Shown piece by piece: positions 24,420 through 32,116 of a DNA stretch of 64,000 bases. The stretch covers positions 248,001 to 312,000 of the forward strand of contig CAMIIO010000001.1 of assembly GCA_946221065.1 (NCBI GenBank). Reading direction: 5' to 3'. The DNA comes from an uncultured Rothia sp. GTDB lineage: Bacteria > Actinomycetota > Actinomycetes > Actinomycetales > Micrococcaceae. How positions within the stretch are numbered: position 1 is the stretch's first letter; the number at the start of each line of letters is the position of its first letter. The position numbers and the translations under genes were made by a program. A model generated the notes under the pieces. The model saw only the letters and a list, made by a program, of their open reading frames with translations, was not told where the DNA came from and did no database searches.

Positions 24420-25736
24420 ATGAAATTTGGCGCTACCACCACACACACCGCTTCCCGAAAACAGCTCACCACAGACCTCATAGACTTCCTGAGAACACCC
24501 CGTACCGTTACCTTGCTAGGCTCTACTGGCTCCATTGGCACCCAGGGCTTGCAAGTCATCGAACACCTCAACTCACTAGCAGGAACAAATCCTGCAGACC
24601 AGTATGCCCCCCTGCGCGTACATGCTCTAGCCGCCGGAACTTCCTCCCTCAGCTTGCTCGCACAACAGGCCGTCACCTTTCATCCCGAGCTTGTGGCAAC
24701 CTCCGGGACTGAAGAGAACGCACGCGAACTTAAGGAAACCATCTCCGCGCTCGCGGCAGAACGCGGTGTGGCAAGCTATAGCCCCGAAATCATCTGGGGC
24801 GAGGAAGCCGCTACCTTTGCCGCTCAAGTCGGCGCCGACGTCGTCCTTAATGGCATTACCGGTTCCATTGGGTTACGCCCCACCCTTGCGGCACTTGAGG
24901 CAGGTTCGCAGGTAGCTCTTGCCAATAAAGAATCGCTCATTGCCGGGGGAGCGCTCGTACGAGCCGCGGTAGACTCTTCTCCTCTAGAGCAACCCATGAT
25001 TCCGGTAGATTCCGAACACTCTGCGTTGGCGCAGGCACTTTCTGCTGGGACGGATCGAGAAGTTGATCGACTTATTCTCACTGCCTCGGGTGGCCCATTC
25101 CGCGGTATGAACTATGAGGAGCTACGCAATGTGACTCCGCAACAAGCACTGGCTCACCCCACCTGGGATATGGGTCTGGTTGTTACCACAAACTCGGCGT
25201 CGATGGTCAATAAGGCTCTGGAAGTACTGGAAGCTCATCATCTTTTTGGGATTGACCTTGATCGTATTGACGTGACGGTTCACCGGCAGTCGGTGGTTCA
25301 CTCGATGGTGCAATTTGTTGATGGCTCAACAATTGGTCAAGCAAGCCCACCTACTATGCTACTTCCTATTGCGCTGGGACTGACCTGGCCACACCGCATC
25401 TCGGGCGTTGCGCAGCCTTGTGACTGGACTCAAGCCAGCGAATGGAGCTTTGAACCTCTGGACAATACTGCATTTCCTGCGGTGAAGATGATTAAGAACG
25501 CCGGACGCCGCGGTGGTACATTTCCGGCAGTCTTTAACGCGGCCAACGAAGAAGCCGTGGCAGCTTTTCATGCTGGCGCTATTCGATTTACCGACATGAT
25601 TGAAACCGTAGATCGGGTATTGCACGAACACGCAAGCTCAGAGGCGATGTGTGAAGAAAAAAAGTTGAGTTTGGACTCAGTTTTAGACGCAGAGCGCTGG
25701 GCCCGTATACGAACGAACAAAATCCTGGCAGAATAG
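24420..25736 (+). CDS. dxr: 1-deoxy-D-xylulose-5-phosphate reductoisomerase
   Basis: Dxr converts DXP to MEP with NADPH, the committed step of the MEP isoprenoid route that also includes ispG at 32 kb. The product has the NADPH motif VTLLGSTGSIGTQGLQVI, ANKESLIAGG, the metal/substrate site PVDSEHSALAQ (D, E), TASGGPFRG, HPTWDMG and the C-terminal PAVFNAANEEAVAAF. An ATG at 24411 is also possible. I chose 24420 because a TAGAAT -10 at 24407-24412 ends 7 nt before it, as in leaderless transcripts. It ends with a perfect hairpin and faces pflA. Confidence 0.97.
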   Translation: MKFGATTTHTASRKQLTTDLIDFLRTPRTVTLLGSTGSIGTQGLQVIEHLNSLAGTNPADQYAPLRVHALAAGTSSLSLLAQQAVTFHPELVATSGTEENARELKETISALAAERGVASYSPEIIWGEEAATFAAQVGADVVLNGITGSIGLRPTLAALEAGSQVALANKESLIAGGALVRAAVDSSPLEQPMIPVDSEHSALAQALSAGTDREVDRLILTASGGPFRGMNYEELRNVTPQQALAHPTWDMGLVVTTNSASMVNKALEVLEAHHLFGIDLDRIDVTVHRQSVVHSMVQFVDGSTIGQASPPTMLLPIALGLTWPHRISGVAQPCDWTQASEWSFEPLDNTAFPAVKMIKNAGRRGGTFPAVFNAANEEAVAAFHAGAIRFTDMIETVDRVLHEHASSEAMCEEKKLSLDSVLDAERWARIRTNKILAE

Positions 25737-25757
25737 AACCTGTACCAAAAACGTGTT

Positions 25758-25798
25758 GATCGTGGCCGCAAGAATATTTCTTGCGGCCACGATCTTTT
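25758..25798. terminator. Perfect-stem terminator after dxr
   Basis: A 17-bp perfect stem (25758-25774 with 25778-25794) with a TAT loop is followed by TTTT. Confidence 0.93.
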
Positions 25799-25816
25799 AA
25801 CATGATTCTTTTAAAA

Positions 25817-25878
25817 ACGTTGAGGTGTCATTTTTGGTGAAAATCGCTAAATTTTCACCAAAAATGACACCTCAACGT
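25817..25878. repeat. Intergenic inverted repeat, family copy 2
   Basis: This is a perfect 28-bp inverted repeat (25817-25844 with 25851-25878) around a 6-nt loop. Its outer arms (ACGTTGAGGTGTCATTTTTGG) equal those of the copy at 19527-19590. It lies between the convergent dxr and pflA genes, just after a separate perfect terminator, so a terminator role is not its only explanation. Confidence 0.9.
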
Positions 25879-25891
25879 AAAAATAAAAAAT

Positions 25892-26761
25892 TTAGAAGAC
25901 GTTTAGTCCACGAGCACGGAACTGGTCACGCACCCGCTCGGTTTCTTCCTTGGACGGTGGCTCGACGTCCTCCAACTCGTACTTGAGTCCAAGAGTCTTC
26001 CACTTATCCGTTCCCATTTGGTGGAAGGGGAGCACCTCCACACGGCTAACCACATTCTTCCAACGGCACACGATATCTGCCACGTTCTCCACATTTTCGT
26101 AAGAATCTGTGTATCCGGGAACAACCACAAAGCGTACCCAAATTTCTTTGCCCAGTTTGCTGAGGCGGTCACCAAAGTCGATAGTGGGTTGAAGAGAACG
26201 ACCGGTTACTCTCTTGTACGTTTCTTCGTCTCCAGATTTCACATCCAAGAGAACAAGGTCTACGGATTCAAGAAAGTCATCGGTTGCATTTGCACCCAAA
26301 AAGCCGGACGTATCAATGCACGTATGAATGCCCATAGATTTTGCACCCATCAGCACGTTCCACGCGAAAGCGCGTTGCATCAAGACCTCGCCGCCGGAGA
26401 TGGTAATGCCGCCACCGGAAGACTTGAAAAGTTTACGGTACCGTTTGATGCGTTTGAGCAAGTCGCTCGCTTCAATCGGCTGGCCGTCCTTCATATTAAA
26501 TGTATCTGGATTGTGGCAGTAGAGGCATCGGAGCGGGCATCCATTGAGGAATACCGTCATGCGAGTGCCGGGGCCGTCCACCGCGGTCACAAGCTCCCAC
26601 GAGTGAACGGATCCGAGCTTACCTTCGCGCATTTGCGCCAGTTGCTCACTGCGTTCAAGATCTGTTTGTTCGCCAAGGCCCCAGGTACCGGCCCCTAAAT
26701 GGCGCGACGCCGGGGGAGCAAAATCTTGCTCTCCCAGCGTCTCTACCGTTGAAGAAGACAT
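25892..26761 (-). CDS. pflA: Pyruvate formate-lyase activating enzyme (radical SAM)
   Basis: The activase uses S-adenosylmethionine and a 4Fe-4S cluster to abstract hydrogen from the glycyl-radical glycine of pyruvate formate-lyase. The cluster motif CxxxCxxC is seen as GCPLRCLYCHNPDT (Cys 75, 79, 82), followed by GGGITISGGEVLMQ, DVKSGDEETYKRVTGRSL and VRFVVVPGYTD. It is 289 residues long, with an N-terminal extension of about 45 residues compared with the E. coli enzyme. It is the last gene of the minus-strand pflB - glycyl-radical subunit - pflA unit, 29 bp after the small gene. AAGGA precedes the ATG. Expression is expected under low oxygen. Confidence 0.96.
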   Translation of the reverse strand: MSSSTVETLGEQDFAPPASRHLGAGTWGLGEQTDLERSEQLAQMREGKLGSVHSWELVTAVDGPGTRMTVFLNGCPLRCLYCHNPDTFNMKDGQPIEASDLLKRIKRYRKLFKSSGGGITISGGEVLMQRAFAWNVLMGAKSMGIHTCIDTSGFLGANATDDFLESVDLVLLDVKSGDEETYKRVTGRSLQPTIDFGDRLSKLGKEIWVRFVVVPGYTDSYENVENVADIVCRWKNVVSRVEVLPFHQMGTDKWKTLGLKYELEDVEPPSKEETERVRDQFRARGLNVF

Positions 26762-26790
26762 GAAGTCCTTCGTCTAATCGTTGTTAAGGA

Positions 26791-27045
26791 TTAAGAGTTC
26801 TGGTGGAAGGTACGTGAGAGTACGTCCAACTGCTGCTCGCGGGTCAAGCGAACGAAGTTCACTGCGTAACCAGAAACACGAACGGTCAGGTTGGGGTAGT
26901 TCTCGGGGTTCTCCATTGCATCTTCAAGGGTCTCACGGTTGAGAACGTTGATGTTTGCGTGGTAGAGACCCTTCTGATCAGCGGTCTTAGCAGCGCGGTT
27001 TGCCTTCATTGAGTTCAAGCGCTCTTCGTAGGTCTTTACAGCCAT
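26791..27045 (-). CDS. grcA: Stand-alone glycyl-radical domain protein, the missing C-terminus of PFL
   Basis: This 84-residue protein consists of an N-terminal helix (about 1-25) and the glycyl-radical domain normally found at the PFL C-terminus. It has INVLNRETLEDAMENPENYPNLT, then RVSGYAVNF with the radical glycine at residue 59, and the ending REQQLDVLSRTFHQ. In E. coli, YfiD/GrcA is a spare part that repairs oxygen-cleaved PflB. Here the neighbouring pflB ends before this domain, so the small protein must supply the glycine for every enzyme molecule. It has its own GGAGA ribosome site and lies 115 bp after pflB and 29 bp before pflA. The GrcA name is by resemblance. Confidence 0.93.
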   Translation of the reverse strand: MAVKTYEERLNSMKANRAAKTADQKGLYHANINVLNRETLEDAMENPENYPNLTVRVSGYAVNFVRLTREQQLDVLSRTFHQNS

Positions 27046-27070
27046 TGTATTTCTCCTTTGTGGTGGTTAC

Positions 27071-27144
27071 CCTGCGAGCCGGAACCGGTAGCGAACCGAC
27101 TCGCAGGATGAGTTTTTCTTAGGTGGTTACCCGGGTGGGTAACC
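27071..27144 (-). other. Two intercistronic hairpins between the PFL subunit genes
   Basis: The spacer holds a large stem with outer arms CCTGCGAG/CTCGCAGG (27071-27107) and a compact palindromic hairpin GGTTACCC-GGG-like with arms at 27125-27132 and 27137-27144. Neither has a T-tract on the minus strand. They could stabilise or process the mRNA and set subunit ratios. Confidence 0.55.
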
Positions 27145-27160
27145 GGCTCTGACGAAGGTA

Positions 27161-29281
27161 TTAGTCTTCTTCAGGAATGAAGCCGGCATCGAGGATGCCT
27201 ACCAGGTTCTTGACCTGGTCGTCCTTGGTACGACCCAACGCGGTGGGTGTAATGGTGTTGGTCAGCGAGATGCCGTCAAGAGCATCCTGGTAGTCCAACT
27301 TTCCAACGGACATCATCGAGGCAACCATACCGTGGGTATCCATGCCGTTCTCGGGGTTTGCACCGGGGGAGAACGGGGTACCTGCGCGGTGACCGGACGG
27401 GAAGTTACCGGTTGCCTTACCGTAGACCACGTTTGAGGTAATGGTCAGCACGGACTGGGTAGGAATCGCATCGCGGTAGAGCGGGATAGCTTTGATCTTA
27501 CTCATTACGGTGTGAACGATGGTTGCGGCGATGTCATCGGCGCGGTCATCGTCGTTACCGTAAGCCGGGAAGTCACCCTCGGTCTTGTAGTCAACGATCA
27601 GGCCAGTCTCATCACGAACCGGGGTGACCTTGGCGTACTTGATTGCGGAGAGCGAGTCGGCAACGATGGACAGACCTGCGATGCCACAACCCATTGCACG
27701 AATAATTTCTGAGTCGTGCAGAGCCATCTCGATAGCTTCATAGGCGTACTTGTCGTGGCTGTAGTGAATGATGTTGAGGGCTTCAACGTAAGTGCCGATA
27801 ACCCAGTCAAGCATCTCTTCGTACTTCTGCCAGACCTCGTCGAAGTCGAGGGGGCCGTCGCCCTTGATGGGCTCGTAGCCTTCGACAATCTGCTTGCCGG
27901 TCATCTCGTCGCGACCACCGTTGATGGCATAGAGCAGAGCCTTGGCGGCGTTCACGCGAGCACCGAAGAACTGCATCTGCTTACCAACCTTCATGGGGGA
28001 AACACAGCAAGCAATTGCGGTGTCGTCGCCCCACTGGTCACGAATCTGCGGGTCGGACTCGTACTGAATCGAGGAGGTCTCGATGGAGATAGCCGAGCAG
28101 AATTCCTTGTAGCCGTTGGGGAGCTTTTCATCCCAGAAAATGGTGATGTTGGGCTCAGGTGCAGGGCCAAGGTTACGCAGGGTCTGCAGGAGTCGGAAGG
28201 AGGTCTTTGCAACAAGAGTGCGTCCGTCTTCTGCCATGCCGCCGTCGGACCAGGTTGCCCAGTAGGGGTCACCGGAGAAAATTTGATCGTAAGCAATGGT
28301 GCGCAGGAAGCGGGTGATGCGTAGCTTGATGACGAGTGCGTCAATCATTTCCTGTGCGTCTTCTTCGGTAATAAGACCTGCCTGCAGGTCACGCTCGAAG
28401 TAGACGTCCAAGAAACCGGAAAGACGACCGATAGACATAGCGGCACCGTCCTGAGACTTCACAGAACCGAGGTATCCGAAGTAAGTCCACTGTACTGCTT
28501 CCTTGGCGGTCTTTGCAGGACCGGAAATGTCAAAGCCGTACTTCTGAGCCATGTTCTTTAGGCGCTTCAGAGCCTTAATCTGCTCTGCGTGCTCTTCACG
28601 GAAGCGGCACCAGTGCTCGGAGAAGCCCTGATCTGCTACTGCGTGCTTTGCAGCTTCCTTCTCTTCAATAAGGAAGTCAACACCGTACAGTGCTACACGA
28701 CGGTAGTCACCGATAATACGGCCACGACCGTAGGCGTCGGGAAGACCGGTAATAATGTGAGATGCACGAGCCGCACGAATGCGGGGGGTGTACATGTCGA
28801 ATACTGCCTCGTTGTGAGTCTTGCGGTATTCGGTGAAAATCTTCTTGATTTCGGGGTTGGGTTCCTTGCCAGCTTCCTTGATAGCGGTCTCAACCATACG
28901 CCAACCACCGTAAGGCATCATGGCGCGCTTCAAGGGAACATCGGTCTGCAGACCAACAATGACGTCGTCATCTTCGCTGATGTAACCGGCGGGGAACGCG
29001 TCAACCTCGGCAGGGGTGTCAACGTCAACGTCGTACACGCGCTGTTTACGTTCTACGGAGAGGTAATTCTTCTCGAGGGTATCCCATACGCGCAGAGTCT
29101 TCTCTGTGGGACCTGCCAGGAATGAGGCGTCACCGGTGTAAGGGGTGTAGTTGCGCATGATGAAATCACGCACGTCAATCTGTTTCTGCCAGGGGCCACC
29201 TACGAAGCCCTTCCAGGCTTCAGCTTTGGGGTCCTGAGGGTCCAGTTCGAAGGCTTCTTTGCTTTCGGTGGTAACAGTCAT
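27161..29281 (-). CDS. pflB: Pyruvate formate-lyase catalytic subunit lacking the glycyl-radical domain
   Basis: PFL splits pyruvate with CoA into acetyl-CoA and formate in anaerobic metabolism. The 706 residues contain the full PFL barrel, including WSDGG, EPNITIFWDEKLP, SIQYESD and the adjacent catalytic cysteines C425-C426 in AIACCVSPM. The protein ends at DQVKNLVGILDAGFIPEED, where full-length enzymes (about 760-790 residues) continue into the RVSGY domain with the essential glycine. That domain is encoded by the next gene. The TAA stop is followed by a non-coding spacer with hairpins, so this is a gene split and not a read-through error. TAGGAGC precedes the ATG. It heads the pfl operon. 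Confidence 0.96.
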   Translation of the reverse strand: MTVTTESKEAFELDPQDPKAEAWKGFVGGPWQKQIDVRDFIMRNYTPYTGDASFLAGPTEKTLRVWDTLEKNYLSVERKQRVYDVDVDTPAEVDAFPAGYISEDDDVIVGLQTDVPLKRAMMPYGGWRMVETAIKEAGKEPNPEIKKIFTEYRKTHNEAVFDMYTPRIRAARASHIITGLPDAYGRGRIIGDYRRVALYGVDFLIEEKEAAKHAVADQGFSEHWCRFREEHAEQIKALKRLKNMAQKYGFDISGPAKTAKEAVQWTYFGYLGSVKSQDGAAMSIGRLSGFLDVYFERDLQAGLITEEDAQEMIDALVIKLRITRFLRTIAYDQIFSGDPYWATWSDGGMAEDGRTLVAKTSFRLLQTLRNLGPAPEPNITIFWDEKLPNGYKEFCSAISIETSSIQYESDPQIRDQWGDDTAIACCVSPMKVGKQMQFFGARVNAAKALLYAINGGRDEMTGKQIVEGYEPIKGDGPLDFDEVWQKYEEMLDWVIGTYVEALNIIHYSHDKYAYEAIEMALHDSEIIRAMGCGIAGLSIVADSLSAIKYAKVTPVRDETGLIVDYKTEGDFPAYGNDDDRADDIAATIVHTVMSKIKAIPLYRDAIPTQSVLTITSNVVYGKATGNFPSGHRAGTPFSPGANPENGMDTHGMVASMMSVGKLDYQDALDGISLTNTITPTALGRTKDDQVKNLVGILDAGFIPEED

Positions 29282-29310
29282 ATTTCGCTCCTATGAAGAG
29301 GTGCAGTGGA

Positions 29311-29332
29311 TAGCAATCTTTGGTGATTGCTA
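29311..29332. promoter_or_regulatory. Inverted repeat in pfl 5' region, candidate operator
   Basis: TAGCAATC and GATTGCTA form a perfect 8-bp inverted repeat with a 6-bp spacer, 30-51 bp upstream of the pflB start. Its 22-bp size and symmetry fit a dimeric regulator site or a leader hairpin. The regulator is not known. Confidence 0.45.
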
Positions 29333-29486
29333 AGTTGCTTTAATCCTATGAAATAAACGTGGGAACTGAAAGAGAAAGTAAGGTGTGTTTATTTTTGAAA
29401 TCAAGTAATAAGATGTAGTGAAGACGCTTCATATCAAGGAAAACTCTGTATTAAGTGTTGTGTATCACCTATAAGATATATGAAAA

Positions 29487-29575
29487 TCACTCTTATATGA
29501 GTGAATGTTACGTAAGGGGTATTGCATACCTTATGGATAAGGTATAGCCTACCCATTTTGCCAAACAAAATGGGT
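29487..29575. promoter_or_regulatory. Cluster of palindromes between pfl and rseP
   Basis: In the AT-rich 532-bp spacer (29282-29813) there are three more symmetrical elements. They are TCACTC-6-GAGTGA (29487-29504), ACCTTA-TGGA-TAAGGT (about 29528-29543) and a perfect 10-bp hairpin ACCCATTTTG-5-CAAAATGGGT (29551-29575). I see no convincing gene here; a 62-codon frame on the minus strand has no family features. The spacer probably holds the anaerobic control region of pfl and the rseP promoter. Confidence 0.4.
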
Positions 29576-29813
29576 CTAATGCACTTTTTCCTCTTGGGTA
29601 ATAAGAGGTGAAGATGACTTTAATAAATGTGCAACAAAAGCTCTGAGCGATGTCGCCAAACAACCTCCCACGTAAATCCTTTGTCCCTAGAGGCACATAG
29701 GCTCACTCGTGCTGGTGCTCCATCCTGTTCTTATTCAGGTTCTCGTGGTTGGATAGAGGATGTTTACAGCGAGAAGCTGACCCTCGCTTCTACCGAACAG
29801 TAAAGGATCTAGT

Positions 29814-31145
29814 GTGGGGATTGCACTATTTATCTGCGGCGTCGTCTTAATGTTTATTGGCATTGCGGCGTCCATCGCATTGCATGAAGTGGGACACCTG
29901 GTGCCCGCCAAACTCTTTAACGTGCGAGTTCCTCAGTACATGATTGGCTTTGGTAAAACCATATTTTCGCGCCGTAAAGGCGAGACTGAATACGGATTTA
30001 AAGCGATACCGCTCGGTGGCTACATCTCCATGATTGGCATGTACCCACCCGGCAAGGCCCGCCGGAAACCCGGCCGTCTTGCGGAACTCTTTGACGAAGC
30101 TCGCCGGGCAGATGCTGAACGTATTACCGAAGCCGATCAAGGAAGACTTTTTTATCAGCTTCCAGTATGGAAACGCATCATTATTATGCTTGGCGGACCC
30201 ACCATGAACCTGCTTATCGGCATTCTCTGCGTTGCGGTGCTGGTGATGGGCATTGGTCAACAGCAGCCGACCACCACCGTTTCTTCAATCTCTCAGTGTG
30301 TGCGTTCGGTTTCGGCAACACATGTTGAATCCTCACAACAGCAAGCGTGCTCTCCGGAAGACCCGAAAGCTCCCGCTACTCTTGCCGGCGTCAAACCTGG
30401 AGATACTATTACTGCCTTTGCAGGGCAACCGGTGAGCAACTGGGATGAACTGACCGAGCAGATTCGTACGCACGCTGAAGAGCCCGTATCAATGACGGTG
30501 GAGCGGGAGGGCAAAGAAATAGACCTCACCATCACTCCAATGCGCACCGTGCGCCCGGTAAACAATGAGCTCACCGGGCAATATGAAAAGAATGACGACG
30601 GCACCTATCAAACTGTAGAGGTTGGCTTCATTGGCGTGGGGCCGACAACGCAGCTCCAACGAGGCCAAGCCAATCAGGTTCTTCCAATGGTGGGGGAAAA
30701 CATTAAAATGATTGGCTCTACTCTGGTGGTTTTACCTGCCCGAGTGTGGGCAGTGGCTGAAACACTAGTCACTAACGGTGAACGTGCCGCAGATTCTCCG
30801 GTATCTGTGGTGGGCGTAGGTAGAGTGGCCGGTGAGATTGCGGCTACGGATCAGATTGACCTGACAGCTAAAATCGCTTCCTTAATCTCTTTGCTAGGCT
30901 CAATGAACCTTATGCTGTTTGTTTTCAATCTGGTTCCGTTGTTGCCCTTGGATGGGGGACATGTACTGGGTGCTCTGTGGGAGGGGGGTCGTAGATTTTT
31001 TGCCAAATTGGCAGGTAAAGCAGATCCCGGTTCGTTTGATCCCGTAAAGCTACTTCCCCTCACCTGGGTGGTAGCAGGAGCCTTCTTATTAATGTCTGTT
31101 ATTTTGATTGCCGCGGATATCTTCAAACCGATAACAGTTTTTTAA
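29814..31145 (+). CDS. rseP: Site-2 protease family zinc metalloprotease (RseP/Rip1-like)
   Basis: This M50 intramembrane protease cuts membrane-bound substrates, such as anti-sigma factors, after a first extracellular cut. The 443 residues show the HExxH zinc site ALHEVGHLVPAKLF in the first helix, a PDZ domain (about 170-250; ATLAGVKPGDTITAFAGQPVSNWDEL), and the second metal motif NLVPLLPLDGGHVLGALWE (LDG). Four transmembrane helices are expected. The GTG start has AAAGGA before it. Its position upstream of ispG matches the actinobacterial dxr-rseP-ispG order, although here the pfl operon and a MOSC gene have been inserted on either side. Confidence 0.95.
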   Translation: MGIALFICGVVLMFIGIAASIALHEVGHLVPAKLFNVRVPQYMIGFGKTIFSRRKGETEYGFKAIPLGGYISMIGMYPPGKARRKPGRLAELFDEARRADAERITEADQGRLFYQLPVWKRIIIMLGGPTMNLLIGILCVAVLVMGIGQQQPTTTVSSISQCVRSVSATHVESSQQQACSPEDPKAPATLAGVKPGDTITAFAGQPVSNWDELTEQIRTHAEEPVSMTVEREGKEIDLTITPMRTVRPVNNELTGQYEKNDDGTYQTVEVGFIGVGPTTQLQRGQANQVLPMVGENIKMIGSTLVVLPARVWAVAETLVTNGERAADSPVSVVGVGRVAGEIAATDQIDLTAKIASLISLLGSMNLMLFVFNLVPLLPLDGGHVLGALWEGGRRFFAKLAGKADPGSFDPVKLLPLTWVVAGAFLLMSVILIAADIFKPITVF

Positions 31146-31165
31146 CGTGCCTTTAATACTTGATC

Positions 31166-31230
31166 AAATTCTGGCACTCTCACACTGATTTCCCGGAGGG
31201 AATCAGTGTGAGAGTGCCAGAATTTTTTCT
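31166..31230. terminator. Bidirectional terminator between rseP and MOSC gene
   Basis: A perfect 25-bp stem (31166-31190 with 31201-31225) with a 10-nt loop is followed by TTTTT on the plus side. It overlaps the last codons of the MOSC gene. Confidence 0.92.
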
Positions 31231-31907
31231 AATCGGTCGTGATAAAAAGGTGGGTAGATACGGGCTTCTACAATGCGAGACATGGCGATTTTATCCCCCA
31301 TGGAGGCTCGAAAAGCTTCTCCCATCGTGATGTCATGAGACGGAGCAGCTAAGAAATTGAGGGTATCTTGAGGGCGAATCTCTCCGGGCTGTACTACTCG
31401 AAAATATGCTCCACAGTCACCTCGCCGAGCGTATTTTTTGACCCATCCCTGCACCTGAAGCCACTCAGCAAAGGTACGGCAGGGTTGTCTTGGTACGCTA
31501 ACTTCAAGCACAGCGGTTCCCACACGAATCTGTTGATTAATAAGTACTTCGCTCCATTTCACTCCGGAAGTGGTAAGGTTCTCCCCAAAAGCGCCGGGGG
31601 AGTAGCTTGTGTCGTTCTGCGTAGACCAAAACTCTAATTCTTCTTGGGCTACCGCATACACCGCTTTGTGGGCCCCGCTGTGATGCTTAGTATCTCCCAC
31701 AAAATCTCCGCGGACCCCGGATCCATCGCCGTAGTGTGGTCCGGGAGTAAAAACAGAAATATGAGAGCAAGGTTGCTTGTTAATGCCGGTGTTGCGAGAT
31801 GGCTGGTTGGGACAGGGGAATGGCACCGCAATGTTGGTGGAAACGACGACGCCTTCATGCGTTCTGGGTTCGGAACGCAAAGCTGGGGCTGAAAAAGATG
31901 GGTACAT
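31203..31907 (-). CDS. MOSC domain protein (YiiM-like)
   Basis: The 234-residue product has the MOSC fold of molybdenum-cofactor sulfurase C-terminal-like proteins. Visible marks are VRGDFVGDTKHHSGAHKAVYAVAQEELEFW, GAFGENLTTSGV, IRVGTAVLEVSVPRQPCRTFAEW (with the conserved Cys) and GDCGAYFRVVQPGEI. YiiM-type proteins reduce N-hydroxylated compounds with the molybdenum cofactor; that activity is inferred. It runs opposite to rseP and ispG and seems to be transcribed from a leaderless promoter. Confidence 0.9.
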   Translation of the reverse strand: MYPSFSAPALRSEPRTHEGVVVSTNIAVPFPCPNQPSRNTGINKQPCSHISVFTPGPHYGDGSGVRGDFVGDTKHHSGAHKAVYAVAQEELEFWSTQNDTSYSPGAFGENLTTSGVKWSEVLINQQIRVGTAVLEVSVPRQPCRTFAEWLQVQGWVKKYARRGDCGAYFRVVQPGEIRPQDTLNFLAAPSHDITMGEAFRASMGDKIAMSRIVEARIYPPFYHDRLEKILALSH

Positions 31908-31913
31908 ATCATT

Positions 31914-31919
31914 ATCTTA
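31914..31919 (-). promoter_or_regulatory. -10 element for a leaderless MOSC transcript
   Basis: On the minus strand, TAAGAT ends 6 nt before the ATG at 31907, the leaderless spacing. No Shine-Dalgarno is seen. Confidence 0.45.
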
Positions 31920-32116
31920 AAGAATCATCCTTTGGTGATGGTAATGCCTGCGTCCCAGAGTGTGCTGCTTTGAATTGTAGGGGCACAGATGTGCGCTCAG
32001 CATAAGTCGTTGATGAACCGGTGCAGATTCTCGCGCAGCTACTCATGAGGTGGCAGAATAGAACTTTGATACGGCGTGCTCATCTCACGCCTCGCTCAAT
32101 TTTTGGAGGATACATC

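Noticed and set aside
27046..27160. Possible frameshift joining pflB and the glycyl-radical gene into one
   Set aside because: The 115-bp spacer has a clean stop, two hairpins and a separate ribosome site with ATG, and does not translate to PFL-like residues in any frame, so a true split is the better reading.
29395..29404. TTGAAATCAA as an FNR box upstream of pflB
   Set aside because: The half-sites TTGA/TCAA are 2 bp apart; FNR needs TTGAT-4-ATCAA, so the match is not valid.
29508..29696. 62-codon minus-strand frame in the pfl-rseP spacer
   Set aside because: It has no ribosome site, overlaps palindromes and shows no recognisable motif.
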